Below are positions 54,898 to 62,572 of a stretch of DNA of 64,000 nt, piece by piece. How positions within the stretch are numbered: position 1 is the stretch's first letter; each line of letters begins with the position of its first letter. Both the position numbers and the translations under genes were made by a program. Source of the stretch: CAYOWQ01 sp964407695. Lineage in GTDB: Bacteria > Planctomycetota > Phycisphaerae > Phycisphaerales > SM1A02. The notes under the pieces are model-generated. The model searched no databases, was not told the origin of the DNA, and saw only the letters and a program-made list of their open reading frames with translations. The stretch spans positions 1 to 64,000 of the forward strand of contig CAYOWQ010000010.1 in assembly GCA_964407695.1 (NCBI GenBank). Reading direction: 5' to 3'.

Positions 54898-56964
54898 ATG
54901 CCGATGTTTGCCGCGGCCATTTTTCTGGGCGCCTTCCTCCTGTTTCTGGTCCAGCCCATGATGGGAAGGTTCATCCTTCCTTCGTTCGGCGGGTCGACGG
55001 GCGTCTGGACCACGTGCATGCTGTTTTTTCAGCTTCTGCTGGTCGGTGGATATGCCTATGCGCATATCAGCCATCGCTGGCTCAGGCCCCGATTCCAGTG
55101 GATCGTGCACCTTCTGGTCCTCGCCACAGCGGTGGTGATTTATCTGCCCGTGGACCCAAGGCCGCATCTGGCCAGTGTGACGGCTGGTTCACCTTCGCTC
55201 CAGATTCTGCTTCTCCTGGGTATCTCGATCGGGGTGCCGTACCTCGTGCTGGCGTCAACCGGGCCGCTGATGCAGGCCTGGTTTCGTCGGCGGTATCCGC
55301 AATCACCTCCGTGGCGGCTGTATGCGCTTTCCAACCTCGGTTCGCTGTTGGCGCTCGTTGCGTATCCTTTTGCGGTTGAGTTCCTGTTTTCACGGCAAGG
55401 TCAGGCGCGGTTGTGGTCGTGGGGATTTGCGGCGTTTGTTGTCGCTTCGACCGGCGTGCTCGCGCTGACGTTTCGGCATCAGCATCAATCGTTGACGCCT
55501 GCGGCATCCACGGCTCGCTCGCCGGCACCCAACATCAAGACGGTGCTGCTCTGGCTCGCACTCCCCGCGACGGCGTCGGCCATGTTGCTGGCCACGACCA
55601 ACCGAATCTGTCTGGATATTGCGGTGGTGCCTTTTCTGTGGGTCCTGCCGCTCGGCATCTATCTGGTGACGTTCATCGTCAGTTTCGACCGACCCCGCCT
55701 GTACAATCGGGTGGTCTTCGCGGCAGCGCTCCTGGCCACCTTTATCGCCCTGTGGCTGCTTCCGGCGTACGCGGGCTCCTCCATCAAGCTGCAGATCGCG
55801 GTCATGGGAGGTGTTCTCGCGGTGGTCGGCATGATCTGCCATGGCGAGTTGTATCGCCTGAGACCATCACCCGATCGCCTGACCGAGTATTACCTCCTGA
55901 TTTCGGCGGGTGGCGCGTTGGGCGGGGTGTTTGTCGCCCTCGCCGCCCCGATGATGTTCGACACATTCATGGAATTCCCGCTGGCCATGGCGGCGTGTGC
56001 TGCGCTCCTCCTGGTCCGGTTCTATGACGATGAGGCCTCGATGTTCTTCGACGGGCAGCACCGCTTCGCGTGGCTCTCCCTGGGGGTCCTGTTTCTCCTG
56101 GGGTTCACGCAGATTCTGCCGGTCAGAGACGATCCTGGCGAGCGGACCATTGCCCGTGTTCGAAACTTCTATGGCATTCTTCAGGTCAGCGAAGCCGTCG
56201 ACCCGAAGACCGGCCAGCGCAGTCGCGAACTGGTTCATGGTCGCATCACCCACGGCACACAGGACTTCGCCGCTCCAGCGCGCCCGACCACCTATTACAC
56301 CTCCTCAAGCGGTGTTGGCCTCATGCTCGATCACGTCTTGACGACTCGAAATCGCCGCGTGGGCCTTGTCGGCCTGGGGGCCGGAACGCTGGCGACGTAT
56401 GCGCATCCTGGCGACGTGTTCCGGTACTACGAGATCAACCCCGCCGTGGAAGCGCTGGCGACCGAGTACTTTACGTTTCTCGCCGACAGTCCCGCAGGTC
56501 GGCCCGAAGTGATTCCAGGCGATGCCCGGCTTTCGCTTGAAGCAGAATCCGGTCCGACCTACGACGCCCTGGTCCTCGACGCCTTCAGCAGCGATTCCAT
56601 TCCGGTGCACCTGCTCACTCGCGAGGCGTTCGAGGCCTATCGATCACGGCTGTCACCCGGCGGTGTGATCGCGGTTCACATCAGCAACGCCTATCTCGAT
56701 CTCGAACCGGTGTTGTCCCGTGTTGCCGAATCCTTCCGCATGGCCGGAGTCATCGTTACGGATACCAATCCGACCGCGCCGCTGGCCACCAGCAGCATCT
56801 GGGTGTTGCTGAGCGAGGACCCGTCCATCCTCTCCAACTCCAGGCTCATGAGTCGCGGCCGCCCGCTGCGTCGCCCGATTGAATCCGTCGCACTCTGGAC
56901 CGACGATTTCTCGAGCCTGTATTCGATTCTTCGTCCCGGCCCCGGGCGATCCGTCGGGCCGTGA
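54898..56964 (+). CDS. Membrane protein with spermidine-synthase-like domain
   Basis: The 688-residue protein has about a dozen N-terminal membrane helices in two blocks, then a cytosolic or external Rossmann domain of the spermidine-synthase fold (VGLVGLGAGTLATYA, the acidic end YYEINP, GDARLSLE, and the aspartate in LVLDAFSSDSIP). Such fused proteins are widespread and poorly characterised; polyamine synthesis is not shown. Confidence 0.82.
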   Translation: MPMFAAAIFLGAFLLFLVQPMMGRFILPSFGGSTGVWTTCMLFFQLLLVGGYAYAHISHRWLRPRFQWIVHLLVLATAVVIYLPVDPRPHLASVTAGSPSLQILLLLGISIGVPYLVLASTGPLMQAWFRRRYPQSPPWRLYALSNLGSLLALVAYPFAVEFLFSRQGQARLWSWGFAAFVVASTGVLALTFRHQHQSLTPAASTARSPAPNIKTVLLWLALPATASAMLLATTNRICLDIAVVPFLWVLPLGIYLVTFIVSFDRPRLYNRVVFAAALLATFIALWLLPAYAGSSIKLQIAVMGGVLAVVGMICHGELYRLRPSPDRLTEYYLLISAGGALGGVFVALAAPMMFDTFMEFPLAMAACAALLLVRFYDDEASMFFDGQHRFAWLSLGVLFLLGFTQILPVRDDPGERTIARVRNFYGILQVSEAVDPKTGQRSRELVHGRITHGTQDFAAPARPTTYYTSSSGVGLMLDHVLTTRNRRVGLVGLGAGTLATYAHPGDVFRYYEINPAVEALATEYFTFLADSPAGRPEVIPGDARLSLEAESGPTYDALVLDAFSSDSIPVHLLTREAFEAYRSRLSPGGVIAVHISNAYLDLEPVLSRVAESFRMAGVIVTDTNPTAPLATSSIWVLLSEDPSILSNSRLMSRGRPLRRPIESVALWTDDFSSLYSILRPGPGRSVGP

Positions 56965-56968
56965 GGCG

Positions 56969-57979
56969 CTAGTGCGGAAACCTCGCATCGGTATCAGTGC
57001 GCAAATGCGATTGAATCCGTTCAATCTCGCGGGCGCTTCCCAGCATCACTGCCGCGCGCTGGTGCAACTGTCTCGGCTGAAGATCGAGGGTGCGCTCGCG
57101 GCCGGAATACGCCAGCCCGCCCGCCTGCTCGATGATAAAGCTCATGGGATTGACTTCATAGAGCAGGCGCAGCTTGCCGTCGGGATGCTTCCGGGTCGGC
57201 GGATACAGGAACACCCCGCCGTTCATCAGCGTTCGATGCACATCCGCAACCATCGATCCGATGTAGCGGCTTGAATAGCCCGAGGCGTGCGCATCCTTGA
57301 GATACGCCTGGTAGCCCGGGGGGAAGGAATCAATGTACGCCTCGTTCACGGAATACGTCTTGCCGTATTCAGGAATGCGGATGCCCTTGTTCACCAGCAT
57401 GAAGCTGCCCACCGCTGAGTCAAGCACGAACATGTCCACGCCGTTGCCCGTCGTCAGCACGAACACGGTCGACGAACCGTAGAGGATGTACCCCGCGGCG
57501 ATCTGCTGCCGCCCGGGCTGGCACACCGTTTCCACTGCGCCCGGAATGCCCGGGTCGTTGCGCAGCACCGTGAAGATCGTCCCCACGCCGACGCAGGCAT
57601 CGAGATTGCTTGATCCGTCGAGCGGATCAAAGAGCACGCAGTACTTGCCGCCTTCGTGGCCCCGGCGCAGAATCGTCGGCTCCTCGTCCTCCTCCGATGC
57701 CAGCACCGCGATCGACGCCCGATCACCCAGCGCCCGCATGATCAACTCGTTGGCGATCACATCCATGCGCTGTTGCGTCTCGCCCTGCACGTTCTGGCTG
57801 CCGGCATCGCCCAGCACCTCCTCCAGCCGGGCGTGGCGCACCTTGTAGGCGATCATTTTCGCCGCCAGCGAAATCGCCGAGATAATCCAGGTAAAATCGC
57901 CGGTCGCCTGGGGAAACTTGGCCTCTTCGGCGAGGATGTGGGCCTGAATCGATGTCAATGTGTCGCGGCCGTTGACCAT
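56969..57979 (-). CDS. fbp: Class I fructose-1,6-bisphosphatase
   Basis: The 336-residue protein shows the class I motifs: the metal loop LASEEDEEP, the DPLDGSSNLDACVGVGTIF active segment (given in part), and the C-terminal KLRLLYEVNPMSFIIEQAGG. It makes fructose 6-phosphate in gluconeogenesis. It converges with the membrane synthase gene and is divergent to the thiolase, with 132 bases between starts. Confidence 0.96.
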   Translation of the reverse strand: MVNGRDTLTSIQAHILAEEAKFPQATGDFTWIISAISLAAKMIAYKVRHARLEEVLGDAGSQNVQGETQQRMDVIANELIMRALGDRASIAVLASEEDEEPTILRRGHEGGKYCVLFDPLDGSSNLDACVGVGTIFTVLRNDPGIPGAVETVCQPGRQQIAAGYILYGSSTVFVLTTGNGVDMFVLDSAVGSFMLVNKGIRIPEYGKTYSVNEAYIDSFPPGYQAYLKDAHASGYSSRYIGSMVADVHRTLMNGGVFLYPPTRKHPDGKLRLLYEVNPMSFIIEQAGGLAYSGRERTLDLQPRQLHQRAAVMLGSAREIERIQSHLRTDTDARFPH

Positions 57980-58111
57980 GCGCTCTTCTCGGACCTTGAA
58001 ATCCCGCGTTTGCCGCTATGATTTCCGCCTCGCAGCGGCCGCGGTGGGGGGCGATTGTAGCCGAATCGGCCAACGGCTTTGGGCATCGAACCCTTTAGGA
58101 GTGATCTCAGT

Positions 58112-59290
58112 ATGCAGAACGCGTTCATCATTGCCGCCAGGCGCACACCCGTGGGCAGGTTCATGGGGGCTCTGTCAAAGATTCCCTCGCCTCAACTCGG
58201 TGCGTGGGCGATTGAATCAGCGCTGGCCAAAGCGCCCGGCGCCCGCGAGCGGATCGATGAATGTCTGATGGGTTGCGTGCTGCAGGCGGGCGTGGGTCAG
58301 AATCCCGCCCGGCAGGCGGGCCTCAAGGCGGGCCTGCCCGAGACGCTCAACGCGTTCACCGTCAACAAGGTCTGCGGCTCGGGCCTGCAGGCGGTGATGA
58401 GCGCTGCCCGGGCCATCAAGGCGGGCGAGGCCGGTGTGGTGGTCGCCGGCGGCATGGAGACGATGTCGCTCGCCCCGCACATGATGTATCTGCGCAACGG
58501 CGTCAAATACGGCCAGGCCCCCATGCTCGACCACATGGAGTTCGACGGCCTCACCTGCCCCTTCGAGAAGTGGGGCATGGGCATGGCTGCCGAGCACATC
58601 GCCGTCAAGCACGGCGTCAGCCGCGACGATCAGGACCGCTTTGCGGTGCAGAGCCATCATCGCCTCGCCAAGGCCACGGCCGAAGGCTGGCTGAAGGAGG
58701 CGATCCAGCCGCTCACCGCCGAACAGATCAAGGGCAAGCAGGATTTCATCGCCGATGAGGGCTTCCGCGCTGAGACCTCCGTTGAAGCCCTGGCCAAGCT
58801 CCGTCCCGCGTTTGATCCCAAGAACGGCACCGTGACCGCGGGCAACGCCTCGCAGATCTCCGACGGTGCTGCCGCCCTGGTCGTGGCCGGCGAATCGGCG
58901 ATGAAGGAGCTCAAGGCCCAGCCGCTCGCACGGATCGTCGATTCCTGCACCGCGGGTGTCGCCCCCAAGGAATTGTTCTGGGCCCCGGTCGACGGCATCA
59001 CCATGCTGCTCAAGCGCAACAACCTCACGGTGGACCAGATCGACCTCTTCGAGATCAACGAAGCGTTCGCCGCCCAGGTGCTGTGCAACGCCAAGGCCCT
59101 CAAGATCTCCGAAGACAAGCTGAACATCTGCGGCGGGGCCATCGCCCTGGGCCACCCGATCGGGGCCAGCGGCGCCCGGGTGCTGGTGACCCTGGTGCAC
59201 CAGCTGCGCCGACTCAACCTCAAGCGCGGCGTGGCCGCGTTATGCCTCGGCGGCGGCAACGCGGTGTGCATGCTGGTGGAGCGGGAGTAG
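58112..59290 (+). CDS. Acetyl-CoA acetyltransferase (thiolase)
   Basis: The 392-residue protein has all thiolase landmarks: nucleophile Cys in NKVCGSGLQAV, NEAFAAQ with the oxyanion Asn/His region, GGAIALGHPIGASGAR with catalytic His, and the second Cys near CLGGGNAV. It condenses or cleaves acetoacetyl-CoA. ATG 58112 follows TAGGAGTG; an upstream ATG at 58079 is less likely. The third codon positions are notably C-rich compared with genes at the left end. Confidence 0.95.
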   Translation: MQNAFIIAARRTPVGRFMGALSKIPSPQLGAWAIESALAKAPGARERIDECLMGCVLQAGVGQNPARQAGLKAGLPETLNAFTVNKVCGSGLQAVMSAARAIKAGEAGVVVAGGMETMSLAPHMMYLRNGVKYGQAPMLDHMEFDGLTCPFEKWGMGMAAEHIAVKHGVSRDDQDRFAVQSHHRLAKATAEGWLKEAIQPLTAEQIKGKQDFIADEGFRAETSVEALAKLRPAFDPKNGTVTAGNASQISDGAAALVVAGESAMKELKAQPLARIVDSCTAGVAPKELFWAPVDGITMLLKRNNLTVDQIDLFEINEAFAAQVLCNAKALKISEDKLNICGGAIALGHPIGASGARVLVTLVHQLRRLNLKRGVAALCLGGGNAVCMLVERE

Positions 59291-59313
59291 GTCCGACCAC
59301 GGATAAGGTGCCA

Positions 59314-59353
59314 AGGTGTCGAGGTGTCGAGGTGTCGAGGTGTCGAGGTGTCA
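59314..59353. repeat. 8-bp tandem array, five copies
   Basis: The unit AGGTGTCG is repeated five times without gaps; the last copy ends in A instead of G. It begins 24 bases after the thiolase stop. Short arrays like this grow by slippage, so copy number may vary between strains. Confidence 0.9.
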
Positions 59354-59396
59354 AGGGGGAGGCGTAGGGTGCGCCGCTGACGCACCGGAGGCCCTC

Positions 59397-59649
59397 GAAG
59401 GAGCTTCGACGGTCGTCGAAGGAGCTTCAACGGTCGTCGAAAGAGCTTCGAGTGCCGTCGAAGGAGCTTCAACGGTCATTGAAGGAGCTTCAACGGTCGT
59501 CGAGGGAGCTTCAACGGTCGTCGAAGGAGCTTCAACGGTCGTCGAAGGAGCTTCGAGGGCCCTTGAAGGAGCTTCCCGTGCCCCTGAAAGAGTTTCAGGT
59601 GCCCCTGAGGGAGCCATAAAGGGCCGCTGAAAGAGCTTCATGGCTGTCA
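59397..59649. repeat. 21-bp tandem array, twelve copies
   Basis: Each unit starts GAAGGAGCTTC and continues with about ten bases such as AACGGTCGTC. Copies 1-7 are closely alike, 8-12 diverge progressively, and copy 11 has one extra base. The GAAG and CTTC arms form a small dyad around GAG in most units, extended to TCGAAG/CTTCGA in a few copies. The period equals two turns of the DNA helix. Confidence 0.92.
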
Positions 59650-59666
59650 AGAGCACCCGCGGTCGA

Positions 59667-59715
59667 GCGGAAGCTCTGTCCGCTCAAGCGGAAACTCTGT
59701 CCGCTCAAGCGGAGG
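59667..59715. repeat. Second 21-bp tandem array, 2.3 copies
   Basis: Two 21-base units beginning GCGGAA and ending CTGTCCGCTCAA differ at one base, followed by a partial copy GCGGAGG. Each unit boundary forms the dyad CCGCTCAAGCGG. The sequence differs from the first 21-bp array but shares its period. Confidence 0.85.
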
Positions 59716-59760
59716 GTGCGTGCGGTCGATGATGGTCAGGTGGCCTGGATGGCCGAGTGA

Positions 59761-61437
59761 TCAGCTGCGCTGAGCCAGGGGATAGCGCCGACCCGGTCCA
59801 AAGGCGCGATCGGTGACCTTGAGAATCAGCGCTGCCTGGGCCCTTTTGTACTCGGTCCGGTCGAGCGCACGCATCCAGCGCAGCACCAGCGCTTCATCGA
59901 TCCCATGCTCGCGGGCGATGCAGGCTGCGTCGAGCTCGAGATCAACCGCACCTTCCACGATCCGATCGAGCACCTCGTAGGGCGGCAGCGAATCCTGGTC
60001 GGTCTGGTTGGGTCGAAGCTCGGCGCTGGGCGCTTTTTCGATCGACGACACCGGAATCGGCGGCCGGTCGAAGCCGCACCGGGCGTGGTTGGAGTTAATC
60101 CAGCGCGACAGCGCCCACACCCGGGTCTTGGTGACATCGCCCAGCACCGCCAGCGCTCCGCACATGTCGCCGTAGAGCGTGCAATATCCCGCGGCCATTT
60201 CGCTCTTGTTGCCGGTGGCCAGCACGAGGGCATTCGTGGCGTTGGCGATCGACATGAGCAGGAGGCCGCGAAGCCGGGCCTGCGCGTTCTCGTCGGCGAT
60301 GCCGATGGTGGCGCTGGGTTCCGCGGCCGCAAGCGCTGCAGTGACCGCGTTGTGGCTCTCGAGAATGGGAACAGTGTCGAATCGAATGCCAAGGTTTTCT
60401 GCCAGCACCCGCGAATCCTCGATCGAGCCCGTTGAGGAATACCGCGACGGCATGGTGATGCCGCGGACATTCGAAGTGCCCACGGCGGCAACAGCAAGCG
60501 ATGCGGTCAGCGCGGAGTCGATGCCCCCGGAGAGACCGATGAGCACGCGCTCGTGGCCGGTCTTTCTCACGTAGTCGCGAATGCCCAGCACCAGGGCGTG
60601 GAAGATCTCATGCTCCCAGGCGAGTTCGGGAATCGCAATGGGCGATGCATTGGCGGCAAGATCGACGACTTCGACGGCTTCGCGCCACGACGGCAGAAGA
60701 CAGACGGCAGCGCCCATCGCGTTGAAGACCGCCGAGCCGCCATCAAAGATCACATCGTCGTTGGCCCCCACCTGATTGACCGAGATGATCGGCACGCGAT
60801 GCCGATTCGCCAGCGCTGCCAATTGGACGCGATGCTTCCGGGCCTTGCCGATGATGAAGGGGCTGGCGCTGGGCACCACCACCAGGTCGCACCCCGGATT
60901 GGGCCCCGGGCCAGCAGTTTCCTCGAAGGGATCAGCGCGGTATCGACGCTCCGCGGTGACGTCGTCGGCCCGCCAGAGGTCTTCGCAGATCATGAGGCCG
61001 ATGCGTTTCCCAGCCACGCTGATGATGCAGGGCTTGTCGCCCGGTTCGAAGTAGCGGTCTTCATCGAAGACGTCGTAGGTGGGCAGCAGCCGTTTGTCGT
61101 AGACCGCCGAGACCACACCATCCTGAAGCACCGACAGGCTGTTGCGCAACGGCCGCGAGCCGCCTTCAACCCGGCGTGGGTGCCCGACGACGAGCGTCAG
61201 GCCCGGAGCAGCAGTGTGCACGCGCTGAGCAAGCCGCGAGACCTCCGCCTCGCAACGCTCCACCACGCCCTGCCGCAACACGAGGTCTCGCGGCGGATAG
61301 CCGATCAGGCCCAGCTCGGAGGCCACCGCGAGTTGGGCGCCCGAGGCTGCGGCCGATGAGGCCGCCTTCAGCAGGCGCTCGGCGTTGCCCGCGATGTCGC
61401 CGACGGTGGGATTGAGCTGAAGCAGGGCGATTCGCAT
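59761..61437 (-). CDS. nadE: Glutamine-dependent NAD+ synthetase
   Basis: The 558-residue protein has an N-terminal nitrilase-type glutaminase (Glu in ASELGLIGYPPRD, Lys in YDKRLLPTYDVF, Cys in LMICEDLW) and a C-terminal NAD synthetase domain with the pyrophosphatase loop SGGIDSALT. It makes NAD+ from deamido-NAD+ using glutamine. ATG 61437 (MRIALLQLNP) is the family start; the frame remains open for 58 more codons upstream, into the divergent gene region. Confidence 0.95.
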   Translation of the reverse strand: MRIALLQLNPTVGDIAGNAERLLKAASSAAASGAQLAVASELGLIGYPPRDLVLRQGVVERCEAEVSRLAQRVHTAAPGLTLVVGHPRRVEGGSRPLRNSLSVLQDGVVSAVYDKRLLPTYDVFDEDRYFEPGDKPCIISVAGKRIGLMICEDLWRADDVTAERRYRADPFEETAGPGPNPGCDLVVVPSASPFIIGKARKHRVQLAALANRHRVPIISVNQVGANDDVIFDGGSAVFNAMGAAVCLLPSWREAVEVVDLAANASPIAIPELAWEHEIFHALVLGIRDYVRKTGHERVLIGLSGGIDSALTASLAVAAVGTSNVRGITMPSRYSSTGSIEDSRVLAENLGIRFDTVPILESHNAVTAALAAAEPSATIGIADENAQARLRGLLLMSIANATNALVLATGNKSEMAAGYCTLYGDMCGALAVLGDVTKTRVWALSRWINSNHARCGFDRPPIPVSSIEKAPSAELRPNQTDQDSLPPYEVLDRIVEGAVDLELDAACIAREHGIDEALVLRWMRALDRTEYKRAQAALILKVTDRAFGPGRRYPLAQRS

Positions 61438-61539
61438 GAGACAGGAAGCGGGGGGCCGGGGGCGATTGTACGTCGGGCGCGGCGAGTGCTCGGCCCCGGC
61501 TTGACATGAGGCGGCGGGGGGTTCACGCTGGCGACCATC

Positions 61540-61944
61540 ATGATCGACGCTCACTCCATCGAGATCCGCGTGCGCTACTGCGAATGCGACCCGATGGGTG
61601 TGGCCCACCACAGCGTGTATCCCGTCTGGTTCGAGATGGGCCGGACGGAACTTCTGCGTTCAGGCGGAGGCGACTATCGGGCCATGGAGGACGCGGGGGC
61701 GTACCTGGTGGTGGTGAAGCTGGAGGTGACCTACCGCCGGCCTGCGCGGTATGACGACGTCCTGACTCTGGTGACCACCCTGCACGACGTGGGCCACGTC
61801 AAGATCGGCCATCGGTACGAGTTGCTGCGGGGTGTGGAATCGCTGGCGGTCGGCGCGACGACTCTGGCCTGCATTGATCGCGATGGTCGGCCCCGCCCGC
61901 TGCCCGATTCGATTCGCAGCAGCACAGGCGAATCGCAGCGCTAG
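61540..61944 (+). CDS. Hot-dog thioesterase, YbgC/4HBT-like
   Basis: The 134-residue protein has the acyl-CoA thioesterase pattern RYCECDPMGVAHHSVYPVWF, with the catalytic Asp, and the following hot-dog strands. YbgC-type enzymes hydrolyse acyl-CoA and are often linked to the envelope. The stop shares a CTAG with the convergent stop of the CTERM gene. Confidence 0.88.
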   Translation: MIDAHSIEIRVRYCECDPMGVAHHSVYPVWFEMGRTELLRSGGGDYRAMEDAGAYLVVVKLEVTYRRPARYDDVLTLVTTLHDVGHVKIGHRYELLRGVESLAVGATTLACIDRDGRPRPLPDSIRSSTGESQR

Positions 61945-62522
61945 CGGCGGCGGCGACGGCCCGCAATCGCGGCGATGCCGAGAAGCGCTGCACCGGCAGG
62001 TCCCGGGACCGGCTCCAGGTTGACGATCCAACGGGTGTCGTCGCTGAACTTGCCCGAATACGTTTGCAGCGGTGTGTCTCCGGTCACGTCGAACGTCCAC
62101 AGGCCGGGCTGGATCGGGCCGTTGAGATTGTCGAAGACGAAATTGCCGCTGAACGTGCCCTGGCCCGACCAGCCGACGTCAGACCCCTGAAAAAGGATAA
62201 AGGTCTCGCCCGCCGGAGCGACGAGCAGCACGTTCAGCTTGGCGGCGTCGAATGTGCCCGCAGTGGTGAAGTTGATGTGCAGGGTGGTGGAGGTGATCTG
62301 ATAACCCACGCCCTCATTGGGGCCGTTGCCCGGGCCGAAAAAACCAAGCTGGATGATGTTGTTGGTCTTGACGCCGCTGGGAAAGAAATCGATGACGTAA
62401 GGACTGGTCACCAGCCCCGCGCTCGCCGGAAGGGCCAACACGAGCGACGAAGCGGCGGCAATGACGGAAGCGGTGGCGGCGTGGAACAACGGTCTTTCTC
62501 CTGTGGTTTTGAGACGGTGCAT
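61941..62522 (-). CDS. Secreted protein with PEP-CTERM-like sorting tail
   Basis: The 193-residue protein has a signal peptide (to about residue 36), a beta-rich middle, and a C-terminal tail PVPGPAGAALLGIAAIAGRRRRR: proline motif, hydrophobic helix, Arg cluster (shown in part in families of this type). It should be processed by an exosortase-like system, which is not in this window. The body resembles proprotein-convertase P-like or jelly-roll folds only loosely, so no function is given. Confidence 0.75.
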   Translation of the reverse strand: MHRLKTTGERPLFHAATASVIAAASSLVLALPASAGLVTSPYVIDFFPSGVKTNNIIQLGFFGPGNGPNEGVGYQITSTTLHINFTTAGTFDAAKLNVLLVAPAGETFILFQGSDVGWSGQGTFSGNFVFDNLNGPIQPGLWTFDVTGDTPLQTYSGKFSDDTRWIVNLEPVPGPAGAALLGIAAIAGRRRRR

Positions 62523-62572
62523 CTGGATATACGCCGGATGGGTCGAAGGGTTGCACCAAGTTTGGATGCTCG

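Larger units (their letters stand above)
59291..59760. other. 470-bp convergent intergenic region of tandem repeats
   Basis: The region lies between the thiolase (plus) and NAD synthetase (minus) stops. It contains three tandem arrays, listed separately, joined by short spacers of about 43 and 17 bases. No terminator with a T-run is seen. Open frames run through the main array on both strands because its 21-bp period is divisible by three, so open frames alone are no evidence of coding. Confidence 0.8.

Noticed and set aside
58217..59200. 327-codon open frame on the minus strand
   Set aside because: Antisense to the thiolase, whose active-site motifs are all present.
59316..59630. 104-codon frame as a gene
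   Set aside because: It begins at a GTG inside the 8-bp array, has no clear ribosome site, and stays open only because the repeat period is a multiple of three. Kept as a repeat and as a separate low-certainty finding.
59397..59649. CRISPR array
   Set aside because: Units follow each other without unique spacers and no cas genes are near.
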